Source: Actinomycetes bacterium
Lineage (GTDB): Bacteria > Actinomycetota > Thermoleophilia > RBG-16-64-13
Length of the DNA: 64,000 nt
Direction of reading: 5' to 3'
NCBI GenBank assembly: GCA_024637095.1
Contig: JAGXFV010000049.1
Coordinates: forward strand, 1 to 64,000
Shown here: positions 19,024 to 27,984 of the stretch, piece after piece
How the letters are laid out: every line of letters starts with the position of its first letter
Position numbering within the stretch: position 1 is the stretch's first letter
Translations under genes and position numbers: made by a program
The notes under the pieces: model-generated
Told to the model about the DNA's origin: nothing
Database searches by the model: none
The model's input: the letters and a program-made list of their open reading frames with translations, nothing else

Positions 19024-20955
19024 GTGATGAAGAAAGCTTCTAAAGAGGGACTTCAGTACGAGGTTGTCGTGGCCGGTGGAGGCCACGCGGGCGTTGAGGC
19101 CGCGTTGGCCTCGTCCCGCATGGGCAGACGCACCGCGCTGGTGACGCTCAGCGTCGACAAGATTGCCTTGATGCCGTGCAACCCTGCGATCGGAGGCGTG
19201 GGGAAGGGCCAGCTCACCCGGGAGATCGATGCACTCGGAGGCGAGCAGGGTCGCAACATCGACAAGGCCTACATCCAGATAAAGATGCTGAATACCTCGA
19301 AGGGCCCCGCGGTTAGGGCCCTTCGGGCACAGGCCGACAAACGGCTTTACGAAGACTCGATGAAGGCCGTTCTGTCGGCAACTGCGAACCTCGAGATCAT
19401 CGAAGGTGAAGTGGCACGTGTCGATGTTTCACGTGAAACACTCCGCGGTCTCTGGCTCCACGATGGTCGCTATCTGGCCACGCGGACCTTCGTGCTCGCC
19501 TCCGGCACTTTCCTGCGGGGCAAGGTCATAGTCGGTAATTGCTCTTATCCGGCGGGCCGCGTCGGCGAGCTCCCGGCCAACCACCTTTCTCGGAGCTTGG
19601 AGGAGGCGGGCATCGCTTTGGGCCGCTTCCAGTCGGCCACACCGCCGCGGGTAGATGGGCGGACGATTGACCCGAGCAAGATGATCGTCCAGCCCGGGGA
19701 GGAACTGCGCGGCGGCTTCTCACATTGGGAAACCCCGGCACCCAGGACGCAGGTACCCTGCTACTTAACCTATACCAGCGCCAACACCCACCAGACTGTG
19801 TCCGAGCATTTGCACCTCAGCCCGCTAAAAAGTGGGACCGTGAGCGGGAAAGGGCCGCGTTACTGCCCGTCAATCGACCGGAAGATCATCAACTTCCCAG
19901 AGAAAGACCGGCACCCGGTGTTTGTCGAGCCCGAGGGCGCGACAACTCATGAGGTGTACCTACAGGGGCTGACTACCAGCCTGCCCGTCCACGTTCAGGA
20001 ACTGATCATCTCTGCCACCCCGGGGCTGGAGAGAGCACGTTTGATCCGTCCGGGATACGCAGTTGAGTACGACTACCTTATCCCTGAGCAACTCACCCTT
20101 TGGCTCGAGTCTAAGACCGTTAGCGGACTGTTCTCTGCTGGTCAGGTCAATGGGACCTCGGGCTACGAAGAAGCCGCCGCCCAGGGATTGATCGCGGGCA
20201 TCAATGCGGCACTTTCCGCCCGCGGCGTGGAACCGTTCATACTCGGTCGTGATCAGGCCTACATTGGAGTGCTCATTGACGACCTGGTGACAAAGGGCGT
20301 TGATGAGCCATACCGGATGTTCACCTCGCGCGCTGAGTACCGGCTGCTGCTCCGGCACGACAATGCCGACGAGCGCCTCGCAGAGTTCGGTCAGCGCTTG
20401 GGCTTACTAGAGGAGGCCCAGTTGCAGGCGGTGGAGAACCGCCGACATCAAGTCGGCGAACTGCAGGCTTTTTTGGACTCGACAACTCTGCGCGACGACG
20501 GGCAGCTCAACGCCGAACTCGAGAGCATGGGTACATCCCCCATCAGCGAGCCGCAGACAGCCGGCCAGTTGCTTCGTCGGCCTCAAGTGGCCCTGCTCGA
20601 TTTGATGCGAATGCTTGAGGCCTCAGGGCACTCGCCGGGGCGGTACGATGAGAAGGTTCTCGAGCAGGTCGAGATCCGAGCGCGCTATGACGGGTACATT
20701 CAACGGCAACTGGCCGAGATCCGCCGTCATCGGGCCACGGAGCACAGAGCCATTCCTCCGGGTTTTGCCTTCGACTCAATCGAGGGCATCACCGTGGAAG
20801 CCCGGGATAAGCTGACTCGCTTGCGCCCGGCGACTTTAGGTCAGGCCTCGCGGATTGCGGGGGTATCTCCTGCCGACATCTCCGTCTTGTTGCTCCACCT
20901 GCACCGCGCCGGTAGTGAGGGCGCCGGCACCTCCGCGGCCATTTCTCAACCCTAG
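19024..20955 (+). CDS. mnmG: tRNA uridine-5-carboxymethylaminomethyl modification enzyme MnmG
   Basis: A 643-residue FAD enzyme that partners MnmE in making the cmnm5/nm5 group on wobble U34. The FAD motif is VVVAGGGHAGVEAALASSRM, followed by the family markers CNPAIGGVGKG and GYEEAAAQGLIAGINAA. The start is GTG 19024 or the adjacent ATG 19027. Its coding sequence contains a perfect parS palindrome at 19425-19440, encoding VSRET. Confidence 0.96.
   Translation: MMKKASKEGLQYEVVVAGGGHAGVEAALASSRMGRRTALVTLSVDKIALMPCNPAIGGVGKGQLTREIDALGGEQGRNIDKAYIQIKMLNTSKGPAVRALRAQADKRLYEDSMKAVLSATANLEIIEGEVARVDVSRETLRGLWLHDGRYLATRTFVLASGTFLRGKVIVGNCSYPAGRVGELPANHLSRSLEEAGIALGRFQSATPPRVDGRTIDPSKMIVQPGEELRGGFSHWETPAPRTQVPCYLTYTSANTHQTVSEHLHLSPLKSGTVSGKGPRYCPSIDRKIINFPEKDRHPVFVEPEGATTHEVYLQGLTTSLPVHVQELIISATPGLERARLIRPGYAVEYDYLIPEQLTLWLESKTVSGLFSAGQVNGTSGYEEAAAQGLIAGINAALSARGVEPFILGRDQAYIGVLIDDLVTKGVDEPYRMFTSRAEYRLLLRHDNADERLAEFGQRLGLLEEAQLQAVENRRHQVGELQAFLDSTTLRDDGQLNAELESMGTSPISEPQTAGQLLRRPQVALLDLMRMLEASGHSPGRYDEKVLEQVEIRARYDGYIQRQLAEIRRHRATEHRAIPPGFAFDSIEGITVEARDKLTRLRPATLGQASRIAGVSPADISVLLLHLHRAGSEGAGTSAAISQP
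19425..19440. promoter_or_regulatory. parS: parS centromere site within mnmG
   Basis: TGTTTCACGTGAAACA is a perfect 16-bp palindrome matching the universal ParB/Spo0J binding consensus. It lies about 6 kb from oriC and 3 kb upstream of parB, as expected for the ori-proximal centromere. It is the only match I found in the window. Confidence 0.95.
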
Positions 20956-20969
20956 ATGCCCGCGCTACC

Positions 20970-21695
20970 GTGCAGTTTCGCCTAACAGAGGCCTTTCGAA
21001 CGCTCGGGCTGTCCTCGTATGCGCTGAATCAGCTTTCGGAGTTCGGGGATCTCCTGCTCGGTTCGACGACCAATGTATCCGGACTCCGGACGGCGGAGGA
21101 GATCGAGGAGCTTCACTTCCTGGATTCGCTGAGCCTACTTCGGTTGCAGGTGGTCCGCGATGCGCACGAAGTTGTGGACGTGGGGTCCGGCGGCGGGCTC
21201 CCGAGCGTCGTTCTGGCCATAGCCCAGCCAAACACGAGGGTGGTTGCCCTGGACTCGGTCGGCAAGAAGTGCCGGTTCGTGGAGTTCGCCGCCTCGAAGC
21301 TAGGCCTCGGCAACCTGCAGGTGATTTGCGAGCGGGCGGAGGAGCTTGGACGGGGCGAAGGCCGGGAACGCTTCGACGTTGCCACCAGCCGCGCGCTCGC
21401 GGCGCTGCCCGTGGTTGCCGAACTTACCTTGCCCTTGGTCAAGATGGGCGGCCACATGGTTGCCATGAAAGGCGCATTGTCAGACCAAGAGCGTATCGAC
21501 GGGGAGTTTGCCCTCGGTATACTGGGCGGCGGGCAGTTGGAAGAGCTTCGGATAGTGCCTTTTCCGAGCGCCGACAATCGATGGCTCCACGTGGCCCAGA
21601 AGGAGAGTGCGACCCCGGAGAGATACCCGCGGCGGGTAGGGGTGCCGGCCAAGCAGCCGTTGAACGCCCACGAGCCAGTATCAGGAGGAAGTTGA
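20970..21695 (+). CDS. rsmG: 16S rRNA (guanine-527 N7) methyltransferase
   Basis: A 241-residue SAM-dependent methyltransferase that modifies G527 of 16S rRNA. The SAM motif is VVDVGSGGGLPSVVLA, preceded by HFLDSLSLL and followed by the FDVATSRALA motif, all RsmG hallmarks. GTG at 20970 starts 15 nt after mnmG. It lies in the conserved mnmG-rsmG-parA-parB order. Confidence 0.95.
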   Translation: MQFRLTEAFRTLGLSSYALNQLSEFGDLLLGSTTNVSGLRTAEEIEELHFLDSLSLLRLQVVRDAHEVVDVGSGGGLPSVVLAIAQPNTRVVALDSVGKKCRFVEFAASKLGLGNLQVICERAEELGRGEGRERFDVATSRALAALPVVAELTLPLVKMGGHMVAMKGALSDQERIDGEFALGILGGGQLEELRIVPFPSADNRWLHVAQKESATPERYPRRVGVPAKQPLNAHEPVSGGS

Positions 21696-21699
21696 TTTC

Positions 21700-22509
21700 G
21701 TGATCTATGCCCTGGCCAACCAGAAGGGTGGAGTGGGCAAGACCACGACCGCTATCAATCTCGCCGCGACGATTGCCCAGGCGGGGGAGCGCGTGCTCCT
21801 AATTGACTCGGACCCGCAGGCCAATGCGTCAACCGGGTTGGGGATTCGTCTGGGCCCCGATGAGGCCGGCGTCCTCGAGGTGCTTCTGGGGGAATCGGAT
21901 TTGGTCGGGATCGTCCGAGCGACGGAGGTTCCCGGTTTAGACCTGGCCCCCTCCTCCAGCCAAATGGCGGGGGCGGAAGTGATGCTGGCGCGCGTCGACA
22001 AGCGGGAGTTCCGGTTGCGAACGGCGATAGCCCAGGTGACGCCACTCGCTGCGGTAAGGGATCGCCCAGTTGAGAAGCCCGAGAATGTAGGACTCCCGCC
22101 GTACTCCTACATCTTCATTGACTGCCCCCCATCATTGGGACTGATAACCGTCAACGCGCTGGTGGCCGCCCGACAGGTGATCATCCCGGTGCAGGCGGAG
22201 TACTACGCACTCGAGGGTATGACTCAGCTCCTGGGTACGGTCGAGGCTGTCAAGGCCCGTCTGAATCCAGATCTCACCGTGTCCGGGCTGGTTCTGACCA
22301 TGGTCGATCTGCGAACCAACCTCGCCGGGCAGGTGGAAGCGGAGGTCAGGCGCCACTTCCCGGATCTTACCTACAAGACAGTCGTCCCGCGCAACGTTCG
22401 ACTTGCGGAAGCTCCCAGCCACGGGATGCCGATTTCCATGTTCGACCCTACCTGCGCGGGATCAGACGCCTACTTCGACCTGGCCAAGGAGGTAATCGAG
22501 CGTGGCTAA
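21700..22509 (+). CDS. parA: Chromosome-partitioning ATPase ParA/Soj
   Basis: A 269-residue Walker-type ATPase with the deviant Walker A KGGVGKTTTAINLAA at the N-terminus, DSDPQANASTGLG, and IDCPPSLGLITVNAL as Walker B. It forms nucleoid gradients that segregate ParB-parS complexes. The sequence is interrupted by a short insert (around VRDRPVEKPENVGLPPYS) before Walker B compared with typical Soj. GTG at 21700 follows AGGAGG. Confidence 0.95.
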   Translation: MIYALANQKGGVGKTTTAINLAATIAQAGERVLLIDSDPQANASTGLGIRLGPDEAGVLEVLLGESDLVGIVRATEVPGLDLAPSSSQMAGAEVMLARVDKREFRLRTAIAQVTPLAAVRDRPVEKPENVGLPPYSYIFIDCPPSLGLITVNALVAARQVIIPVQAEYYALEGMTQLLGTVEAVKARLNPDLTVSGLVLTMVDLRTNLAGQVEAEVRRHFPDLTYKTVVPRNVRLAEAPSHGMPISMFDPTCAGSDAYFDLAKEVIERG

Positions 22510-23530
22510 GCGCAAGAGTGGGCTCGGGCGGGGCCTTGCGGAGCTCCTGGGCGAACCCCGGGACAACGCAGACGAAAGCGTCCAGACCCCGAGCAAGGAG
22601 ACCGAGACGACTTCTCCGGCCGGTGGTGATCGCGAGCTGGAAAGGCCATCCCCAACCATCACTCCAAGAAGAGAAGCGTCGCCCGATGAGACTGCGGCGG
22701 CAGAGTATCTGGGGACCACCGAAGTCGGGACCGGTCAGCCGGCGCTGGTGGACCTGCCGGTTCGCATGATCCGGCCGAATCCCCGCCAGCCCCGGAGGGT
22801 AATCGAGGCCGAGGGGTTGGAGGAACTCGCCCGCTCCATTGCGGCGAGCGGTGTGGTCCAGCCCATCATCGTCAGGCCGATGGATGACGGGTATGAGCTG
22901 ATAGCAGGGGAAAGGCGTTGGCGCGCCGCTCAAATGGCCGGCTACACGGTGGTACCGGCGATCTTGCGCAGGGTCTCCGACACGGAGAGCCTGGAGATCT
23001 CTCTCATCGAAAACGTCGTCCGGCGGCAATTGAATCCCGTGGATGAGGCCTATGCCCTGCACGTGCTGCTCGATGACCTCGGGGTCACTCAGGAAGAGCT
23101 ATCCGAGCGGGTCGGCAAGAGCCGGTCGGCCATTGCCAACAAGCTGCGCTTGCTCGATCTGCCATCGGAGATTCAGGAGATGCTAACCGAGGGCAACCTG
23201 ACTGAGGGCCACGGCCGGGCACTTCTCGGTCTGAAATCTCGCGGCGAGCAGCTTAGAATGAGCCGGAGAGCCGTCGCTCAAGGAATGTCGGTCCGGGCGC
23301 TCGAATCCGCGGTCAAGAAGCTTGCCGAGGGTGGAAAGGCCGTGTCCGGGTCAGGGAGGCGGGCCGGGTACCAACCACCGGGCGAACTGATGGAAGAGAC
23401 TCGCGAGCGGTTCTACGGTCGCTTTGAAGTTCTGCCTCGGATCAGGGTGGGAGCGAACGGCGGCGTGATCGAGCTCCCCTTTGGCGACGAGCAGGAGCTG
23501 CGCCGGCTTCTGGCCCGGTTGGAAGGGTAG
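22502..23530 (+). CDS. parB: Chromosome-partitioning protein ParB
   Basis: A 342-residue CTP-dependent clamp that loads at parS. The N-terminus KRKSGLGRGLAELLG is the ParA-stimulating peptide. Residues ~75-165 carry the CTPase domain with LIAGERRWRAAQMAGY and IENVVRRQLNPVDEA. A helix-turn-helix (EELSERVGKSRSAIANKLRL) binds DNA and the C-terminus dimerises. An acidic, low-complexity linker follows the N-terminus. The GTG start overlaps parA by 8 nt. Confidence 0.96.
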   Translation: MAKRKSGLGRGLAELLGEPRDNADESVQTPSKETETTSPAGGDRELERPSPTITPRREASPDETAAAEYLGTTEVGTGQPALVDLPVRMIRPNPRQPRRVIEAEGLEELARSIAASGVVQPIIVRPMDDGYELIAGERRWRAAQMAGYTVVPAILRRVSDTESLEISLIENVVRRQLNPVDEAYALHVLLDDLGVTQEELSERVGKSRSAIANKLRLLDLPSEIQEMLTEGNLTEGHGRALLGLKSRGEQLRMSRRAVAQGMSVRALESAVKKLAEGGKAVSGSGRRAGYQPPGELMEETRERFYGRFEVLPRIRVGANGGVIELPFGDEQELRRLLARLEG

Positions 23531-23608
23531 AGATCACCAACCCGCGCCCTCTGCCGAGCTTTACTGACGGGATCTCACCGCTTTCGTCAACGGTACCTTT
23601 GGCCTATT

Positions 23609-23908
23609 ATGCTCTCAATGAACGTTGAGCTCCACACACACGCCGAAGAGAGTGATTGGCGGGTCACGCTACGGGTTCGCCTGGACCGGAGCGAGACTAC
23701 CGCATTGTTCATGGAGGGCGATTCATTGATCTCTTGGCCGACTGAGGGCTTGCGCTCAACCGGAGCGCCCATCGATCGGAGTAGCATGTTCCTGTCGGAA
23801 ATCGTGGCGCGGCGAGAAGGACTCGAGCTCGCTTACGGCACTCGTGAACTGGCGGAGCGGGTTTCCCAGATCCTCGGCCACCAACTGCGGACTGCTCTCC
23901 CGCGATAG
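23609..23908 (+). CDS. Hypothetical protein, 99 residues
   Basis: No family recognised. The sequence is soluble, Arg/Glu-rich, without a signal or membrane segment. It begins MLSMNVELHTHAEESDW; a second ATG at 23618 is an alternative start. It lies 11 nt before the Roadblock-domain gene on the same strand, so the two are probably co-transcribed. Confidence 0.5.
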   Translation: MLSMNVELHTHAEESDWRVTLRVRLDRSETTALFMEGDSLISWPTEGLRSTGAPIDRSSMFLSEIVARREGLELAYGTRELAERVSQILGHQLRTALPR

Positions 23909-23919
23909 GGGGAAGGATC

Positions 23920-24252
23920 ATGGCGGCCGACCCGATACTCGACCTCATGCGCAGCTACCTGGATATTCCGGGCATGGAGGCCGCGGTCCTCGTGTCCGAC
24001 CAAGGCCTGGTAATCAACAGCGCCCAGCGGGAAGGCTCGCCGCTCGACATCGAAACTATTTCCGCTTTGGTGGGCGACACCGTGGGCGCCGCACAGCGGT
24101 TCGGCAGAGATGCAGTCGTGGGCCGGCTTGACACAATGACTATCGAATTTGGGGAACTCGCGCTGTTGCTCGCGCCCTTCGAGCAGGACGTCATGCTTGC
24201 CCTCATCGCTCTCCCCGGAACATTTGCGCTGATGTCCGATATGGGAGCCTGA
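23920..24252 (+). CDS. Roadblock/LC7-domain protein
   Basis: A 110-residue single-domain protein of the Roadblock/LC7 family (pattern: IPGMEAAVLVSDQGLVINSA, then a long amphipathic helix, then MTIEFGELALLLAPF and MLALIAL). Bacterial members such as MglB regulate small Ras-like GTPases and polarity. No GTPase gene is adjacent. A ribosome site GGGGGAAGG precedes the ATG. Partner and function are unknown. Confidence 0.65.
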   Translation: MAADPILDLMRSYLDIPGMEAAVLVSDQGLVINSAQREGSPLDIETISALVGDTVGAAQRFGRDAVVGRLDTMTIEFGELALLLAPFEQDVMLALIALPGTFALMSDMGA

Positions 24253-24330
24253 GCCAGCTAGGCGATCCTGTCTGTCGGGGCACCGGTTTCGTGCGCTAGG
24301 CGTCTTTGATCGCCCATTGCGGCCCTGGAC

Positions 24331-25023
24331 TCAGTTCTGGGGTTCCCCCGCGTCCGTCGCCGGTTCGTCCAGGGTTTCGAGCACGTCGCCGGTAGCGTAG
24401 TCCAGGAAACCGATCACATCGGCTCCGTTAGCATCCGCGGTCTCGCTCCCCGTCGTCCCGTCACCTGCGCCCTCCGTCGTGCCGGTGCCTGCACCGGTGG
24501 AATCGGCGCTTTCCTCTTGCCCCCCCAGTCCGGTTGTCTCCGGAGTCGTCGGGCCGCCTGCCTCATCGCTGGTAACGGCCCCTCCGGTATCCGTCACCGA
24601 GTTCTCCCCGCCCGTGGTCGCAGCTGCGGCGGGTTGAGTCGATGCCTGGCCCTCGCCCAGTTCGCCCCAGACCTCCCAAACGAAGGAGCCTTCCTCCTGA
24701 AAGCGCATGGTCCGCCCGTCGCGGGTGGTGTACTGGTACTCCTCGTCTCCCGGGAGAAAGAGCAGTTCTACCTTGGTTGGCTGGTAGGCGGTGTCGCGGA
24801 AAACCGCCTTTGCCCTGTCGAGGGCCTCTCCTGAGGTATTCAGCTCCGAGGACGGGCTGACTCGGGCGGCGGCAAACACGAAGCGGTAAGCTCGGATCGG
24901 GTTGGTCGCGTACTGCCCGTCCTGAGTCGGGGAACTGTAACGCTCGGCGATCGGGATGGGCAGTATCAACAGGATGAGGGCGGCCACTACGAGTGCCCAG
25001 ATCCAGCGGCGGCTAAGACTCAT
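24331..25023 (-). CDS. Membrane-anchored protein with low-complexity tail
   Basis: A 230-residue protein with an N-terminal transmembrane/signal-anchor segment (WIWALVVAALILLILPIPIA), a short extracellular domain (RAYRFVFAAARVSPSSE..., VELLFLPGDEEYQYTTRDG) and a long Thr/Gly/Ala/Glu-rich tail, probably disordered. ATG at 25023 has GGAG upstream and removes a nine-residue unconserved leader. No family recognised. It is followed upstream by a protease gene on the same strand. Confidence 0.6.
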   Translation of the reverse strand: MSLSRRWIWALVVAALILLILPIPIAERYSSPTQDGQYATNPIRAYRFVFAAARVSPSSELNTSGEALDRAKAVFRDTAYQPTKVELLFLPGDEEYQYTTRDGRTMRFQEEGSFVWEVWGELGEGQASTQPAAAATTGGENSVTDTGGAVTSDEAGGPTTPETTGLGGQEESADSTGAGTGTTEGAGDGTTGSETADANGADVIGFLDYATGDVLETLDEPATDAGEPQN

Positions 25024-25120
25024 TACGACACTCCGGCCCGGATGGGCCAACGATGGGGTTCAGGATAGTGTTGTTCAGAGTGTAGGGAAGCCCGCCCGTG
25101 GGTGTCAATCAAACTTCTGC

Positions 25121-26203
25121 TCACTCCGGTTCCCCAGGAGGCAGCCCTCGGCGTTCTTCGGGCCCGGCATTCGGCTGTGGCTGCTCTGCATCGACGGCCC
25201 CGGCGCGAGAGCGCTCGGTCATACGGATGTAGTTCTCGGCCGCCCTTGCGGCTACCACCTCCTCTTCGCGGAGGCGGTCTTCTCCGGCATAGATGAGCTG
25301 AGTGCGCCGAATCAGCCAGATCGCAGCACCGATAAGGGCTAGGCCGCCGATAACCAGAGTGACGTACGCACGGAGGGCGACCGGCGAGAAGAGGCTGTAG
25401 GCGTCATCGGCATAGGCCATCCAGCGCTGGTTGAGTTCGAGGTTGGAGTAGCCAAAGGTGGAGGCCATAGCATCTTCGAAGGAGGAGGCTTCGCCCAGCC
25501 GGCCGAGCAGCTGCCACAGCCGGGTCTCGCCGAAATCCAGCGCCAAGAACTGGACTATTGCCAGCCCCTCGACAGAGGCGATCTGCCGGTTGCCGTCGTG
25601 CAGGGCGTCGACTTTCCCCAGTTCCTCGAGCGAGAGCATGTTACCTACGCTCATCTCGTAGATCAGCTGCAGCGTGGGCGCTCGCGCTCCCGATACGTAC
25701 TGGGCGAGTCCTTCATTGAACCAGTCCGGTACTTCGAGGCCGGAGCGCACTTCGTGCCCCAGGAAGATATGAGTCAGCTCGTGAGTCACGACCTCCTGAT
25801 CCACGCTGCTGCTCTTCAGATAGATGCGATGGCCTCCATAGGTGGCGAATCCCCGCGTCATGGGAGCCGGCTCGATACTGTCGTATTCGGAGTCCGCAAG
25901 GACGAAAATGATCACCTGCTCGGGAGGGGATGTCTCGAAGAGCTGCTCCACCTGGGCCCAGCCATCCTCCGCCAACCGCAGGACTTCCTCGGCGCGCGCC
26001 GCGTCTTCGGCGACAACCGTCACCTCCTGTCCGTCGACCCGCGTGTCGGCCGAGATCAGGCCGTTTGGTACTGCGGATGCAGGCTGGGTAAAAAGCGACA
26101 GCGAGAGGAGGGCAACGAGCAGCGCAAAGATCACGAAGGCTGCGCCGGGAGTGGCGGCCCGCATTCCGTCCAGGACTGGTCTTTCTTGGTCGGCTCTCAT
26201 CAT
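25121..26203 (-). CDS. Secreted, membrane-anchored gluzincin protease (peptidase MA-like)
   Basis: A 360-residue protein with an N-terminal signal segment (FVIFALLVALLSLSLF...PASA) and a zinc peptidase core: THELTHIFLGHEV supplies HExxH and WFNEGLAQYVSG supplies the third-ligand Glu, as in the peptidase MA family. A C-terminal transmembrane helix (VTLVIGGLALIGAAIWLI) near residue 280 would hold the catalytic domain outside the cell. The substrate is unknown. Confidence 0.78.
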   Translation of the reverse strand: MMRADQERPVLDGMRAATPGAAFVIFALLVALLSLSLFTQPASAVPNGLISADTRVDGQEVTVVAEDAARAEEVLRLAEDGWAQVEQLFETSPPEQVIIFVLADSEYDSIEPAPMTRGFATYGGHRIYLKSSSVDQEVVTHELTHIFLGHEVRSGLEVPDWFNEGLAQYVSGARAPTLQLIYEMSVGNMLSLEELGKVDALHDGNRQIASVEGLAIVQFLALDFGETRLWQLLGRLGEASSFEDAMASTFGYSNLELNQRWMAYADDAYSLFSPVALRAYVTLVIGGLALIGAAIWLIRRTQLIYAGEDRLREEEVVAARAAENYIRMTERSRAGAVDAEQPQPNAGPEERRGLPPGEPE

Positions 26204-26360
26204 CTCGCTGGCTTTGAAATCCGTCTTTAAGAGGTTTCCCTCGATGGTGCGCTAGTATCCTAGGTGGTGTGTAAGTGCCCAAACCTGGCCGGACGGAGCC
26301 TTCGGGTCACGTCCTTCTCTCGGGTGGGGCGTTCTTCATTTTCTCACGCGGGGGCATCGG

Positions 26361-26885
26361 GTGCCTAAGACGGGTCGGGTCATAATCAATACCGGGGACG
26401 GCAAGGGAAAGACCACTGCCGCGCTGGGGACTGCGTTTCGGGCGGCCGGCCACGGTCAGAAGGTGGCGATCGTCCAGTTCATGAAAGGCAAGTGGACCTA
26501 CGGCGAATTGGCGGCCATCGATCAGTTCCCCAACATCACTTTTGTGCGCATGGGCCGGACCGGGTTTACCTGGGAAAAGGAAGGCCCAGAGGAGGACCAC
26601 GCCCTGGCCGAGCGGATATGGGAAATCTCCATGGAGTTGGTCGATGGCGGCGAGTATGACCTGCTTGTAATGGATGAGCTCAACTACGCGCTCGACTATG
26701 GCTTTCTGGAATTGGACACTGTGCTCGACTTCTTGGAGAGCAGGCCGGATAATCTGTCGGTGATCATCACCGGGCGGCGGGCCAAGCCGGAAATCATCGC
26801 CCTAGCCGACACGGTCACAGAAATGACCGCGATCAAGCACGCCTTTGGGTCCGGAAGACGGGCCAAGAAGGGCATCGAGTACTGA
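26361..26885 (+). CDS. cobO: Cob(I)yrinic acid a,c-diamide adenosyltransferase
   Basis: A 174-residue CobA/CobO/BtuR-family ATP:corrinoid adenosyltransferase that converts cob(I)alamin to adenosylcobalamin. The P-loop is NTGDGKGKTTAALG at the N-terminus; IVQFMKGKWTYGE and LVMDELNYALDYGF are further family marks. The GTG start is at 26361. It is upstream of a GntR regulator and the corrinoid methyltransferase locus, and would also supply the adenosylcobalamin needed by methylmalonyl-CoA mutase at 50.9 kb. Confidence 0.93.
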   Translation: MPKTGRVIINTGDGKGKTTAALGTAFRAAGHGQKVAIVQFMKGKWTYGELAAIDQFPNITFVRMGRTGFTWEKEGPEEDHALAERIWEISMELVDGGEYDLLVMDELNYALDYGFLELDTVLDFLESRPDNLSVIITGRRAKPEIIALADTVTEMTAIKHAFGSGRRAKKGIEY

Positions 26886-26895
26886 CGGAGGGCCA

Positions 26896-27753
26896 ATGGC
26901 CAAAAACAACGCCGGCGAGGGCCGCTTGGTTCCTACCGCGAGGGCGCGGTCGATTCTCGAGCGCTTGGTGGAACTCAATCGTCTGAATGCCGGCGAGCAC
27001 GAGATCGGACTGGAACCGGTCGGCAAGGATGAGCCTGAGGAGGCCGGTCTGGCCCTCACGCCGGTCCGCCGCCGCCGTCTATACGAGGACGTGGTCCATC
27101 AATTGCAGGGCCTGATCTCATCAGGAAAGCTGGAGCCGGGAGACCAACTGCCCTCCGAGCGTGCCCTCGCCGATCAGTTGGCTATCAGCCGCACCAGCGT
27201 GCGCGAGGCACTTCGCATTCTCGAGGCCAGGGGTATGCTGGAAGCCAGACCGGGACAGGGGCTATTCGTGCGGGGGTGGCGTTCCGACGAGATCGTCAAC
27301 ACTCTTGCCGCAGTTCTCCTGCGGGAGAGGGAGAGCTTTCTCGAGGTTCTCGACGTTCGCGAGGCGCTCGAGAGGAAGGCGGCCGAACTTGCGGCCACGC
27401 TCGCCACGGCCAAGGACCTGGATGCTCTGAAGTCCGCCGTGATCGCCATGCAAGAAGAGGTGCTGGAGGGCAAGCCCCCCCTGGAGGCGGATGAGGACTT
27501 CCATCGGGCCCTCGCCATGGCCTCGCGCAACGAAGTGCTTCGTCAGATGCTAGAGACCGCCATGGGCTTGATGTCCCATCATCGCCGTACGGTTTTTGCC
27601 CAGAGCTACGGCAGTCTCCTGGTGCTCCATCAGCACGTCAGCATCTACCGAGCCATCAAAAGCCGCGACGCAAAGCGGGCGGGCGAGTTGGTTACGGCCC
27701 ATCTCAGAGAGATCGGTCGGTCCTACTCCCAGCGTTCCCGCCGCTCGACCTAG
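26896..27753 (+). CDS. FadR-subfamily GntR transcription regulator
   Basis: A 285-residue regulator. After an unusual ~55-residue N-terminal extension comes a GntR winged helix (LYEDVVHQLQGLISSGKLEP, QLAISRTSVREALRILEARG) and an all-helical FCD ligand domain (VREALERKAAELAATLA, FHRALAMASRNEVLRQML). ATG at 26896 follows GGAGGG. FCD regulators bind small carboxylates or metal-bound ligands. Operators of the FadR type (TGGTCnGACCA) occur just downstream at 27855 and 27887, so it probably controls the corrinoid operon that follows. Confidence 0.88.
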   Translation: MAKNNAGEGRLVPTARARSILERLVELNRLNAGEHEIGLEPVGKDEPEEAGLALTPVRRRRLYEDVVHQLQGLISSGKLEPGDQLPSERALADQLAISRTSVREALRILEARGMLEARPGQGLFVRGWRSDEIVNTLAAVLLRERESFLEVLDVREALERKAAELAATLATAKDLDALKSAVIAMQEEVLEGKPPLEADEDFHRALAMASRNEVLRQMLETAMGLMSHHRRTVFAQSYGSLLVLHQHVSIYRAIKSRDAKRAGELVTAHLREIGRSYSQRSRRST

Positions 27754-27846
27754 TCCCTTGACTTGCGCGGCGCGTCAGGAGCCGCTGAGGTTCTTGTCGT
27801 GAGCTTTGTCCTTTTGGGCGATTTGCGACTTTGCGCACAATACGTC

Positions 27847-27875
27847 TTGACACTGGTCGGACCTTCTGGGAAACT
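27847..27875 (+). promoter_or_regulatory. Predicted promoter of the corrinoid operon
   Basis: TTGACA (27847-27852) is a perfect -35; 17 nt later GAAACT (27870-27875) is a weak -10 keeping the key A and T. A FadR-type operator fills the spacer, the layout of a repressed promoter. The transcript would start near 27882 and include the riboswitch. Confidence 0.5.
27854..27864. promoter_or_regulatory. FadR-type operator 1
   Basis: TGGTCGGACCT has the GGTC-n-GACC dyad of FadR-subfamily operators and lies between the -35 and -10 boxes. The same 13-mer TGGTCGGACCTTC occurs again at 58143. Confidence 0.6.
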
Positions 27876-27886
27876 CACTCTGGTCG

Positions 27887-27899
27887 GTGGTCCGACCAC
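27887..27899. promoter_or_regulatory. FadR-type operator 2
   Basis: GTGGTCCGACCAC is a perfect 13-nt palindrome centred at 27893, 34 nt (about three helix turns) from operator 1, so two regulator dimers could bind the same DNA face. Confidence 0.65.
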
Positions 27900-27984
27900 T
27901 AGATCGCAGGATCAACGGCCCGACGAAGGTCCCAGAACCAGGGGGTTGCGGGGAGAGGCGGGACGAACTCAATATCGACGAAGC

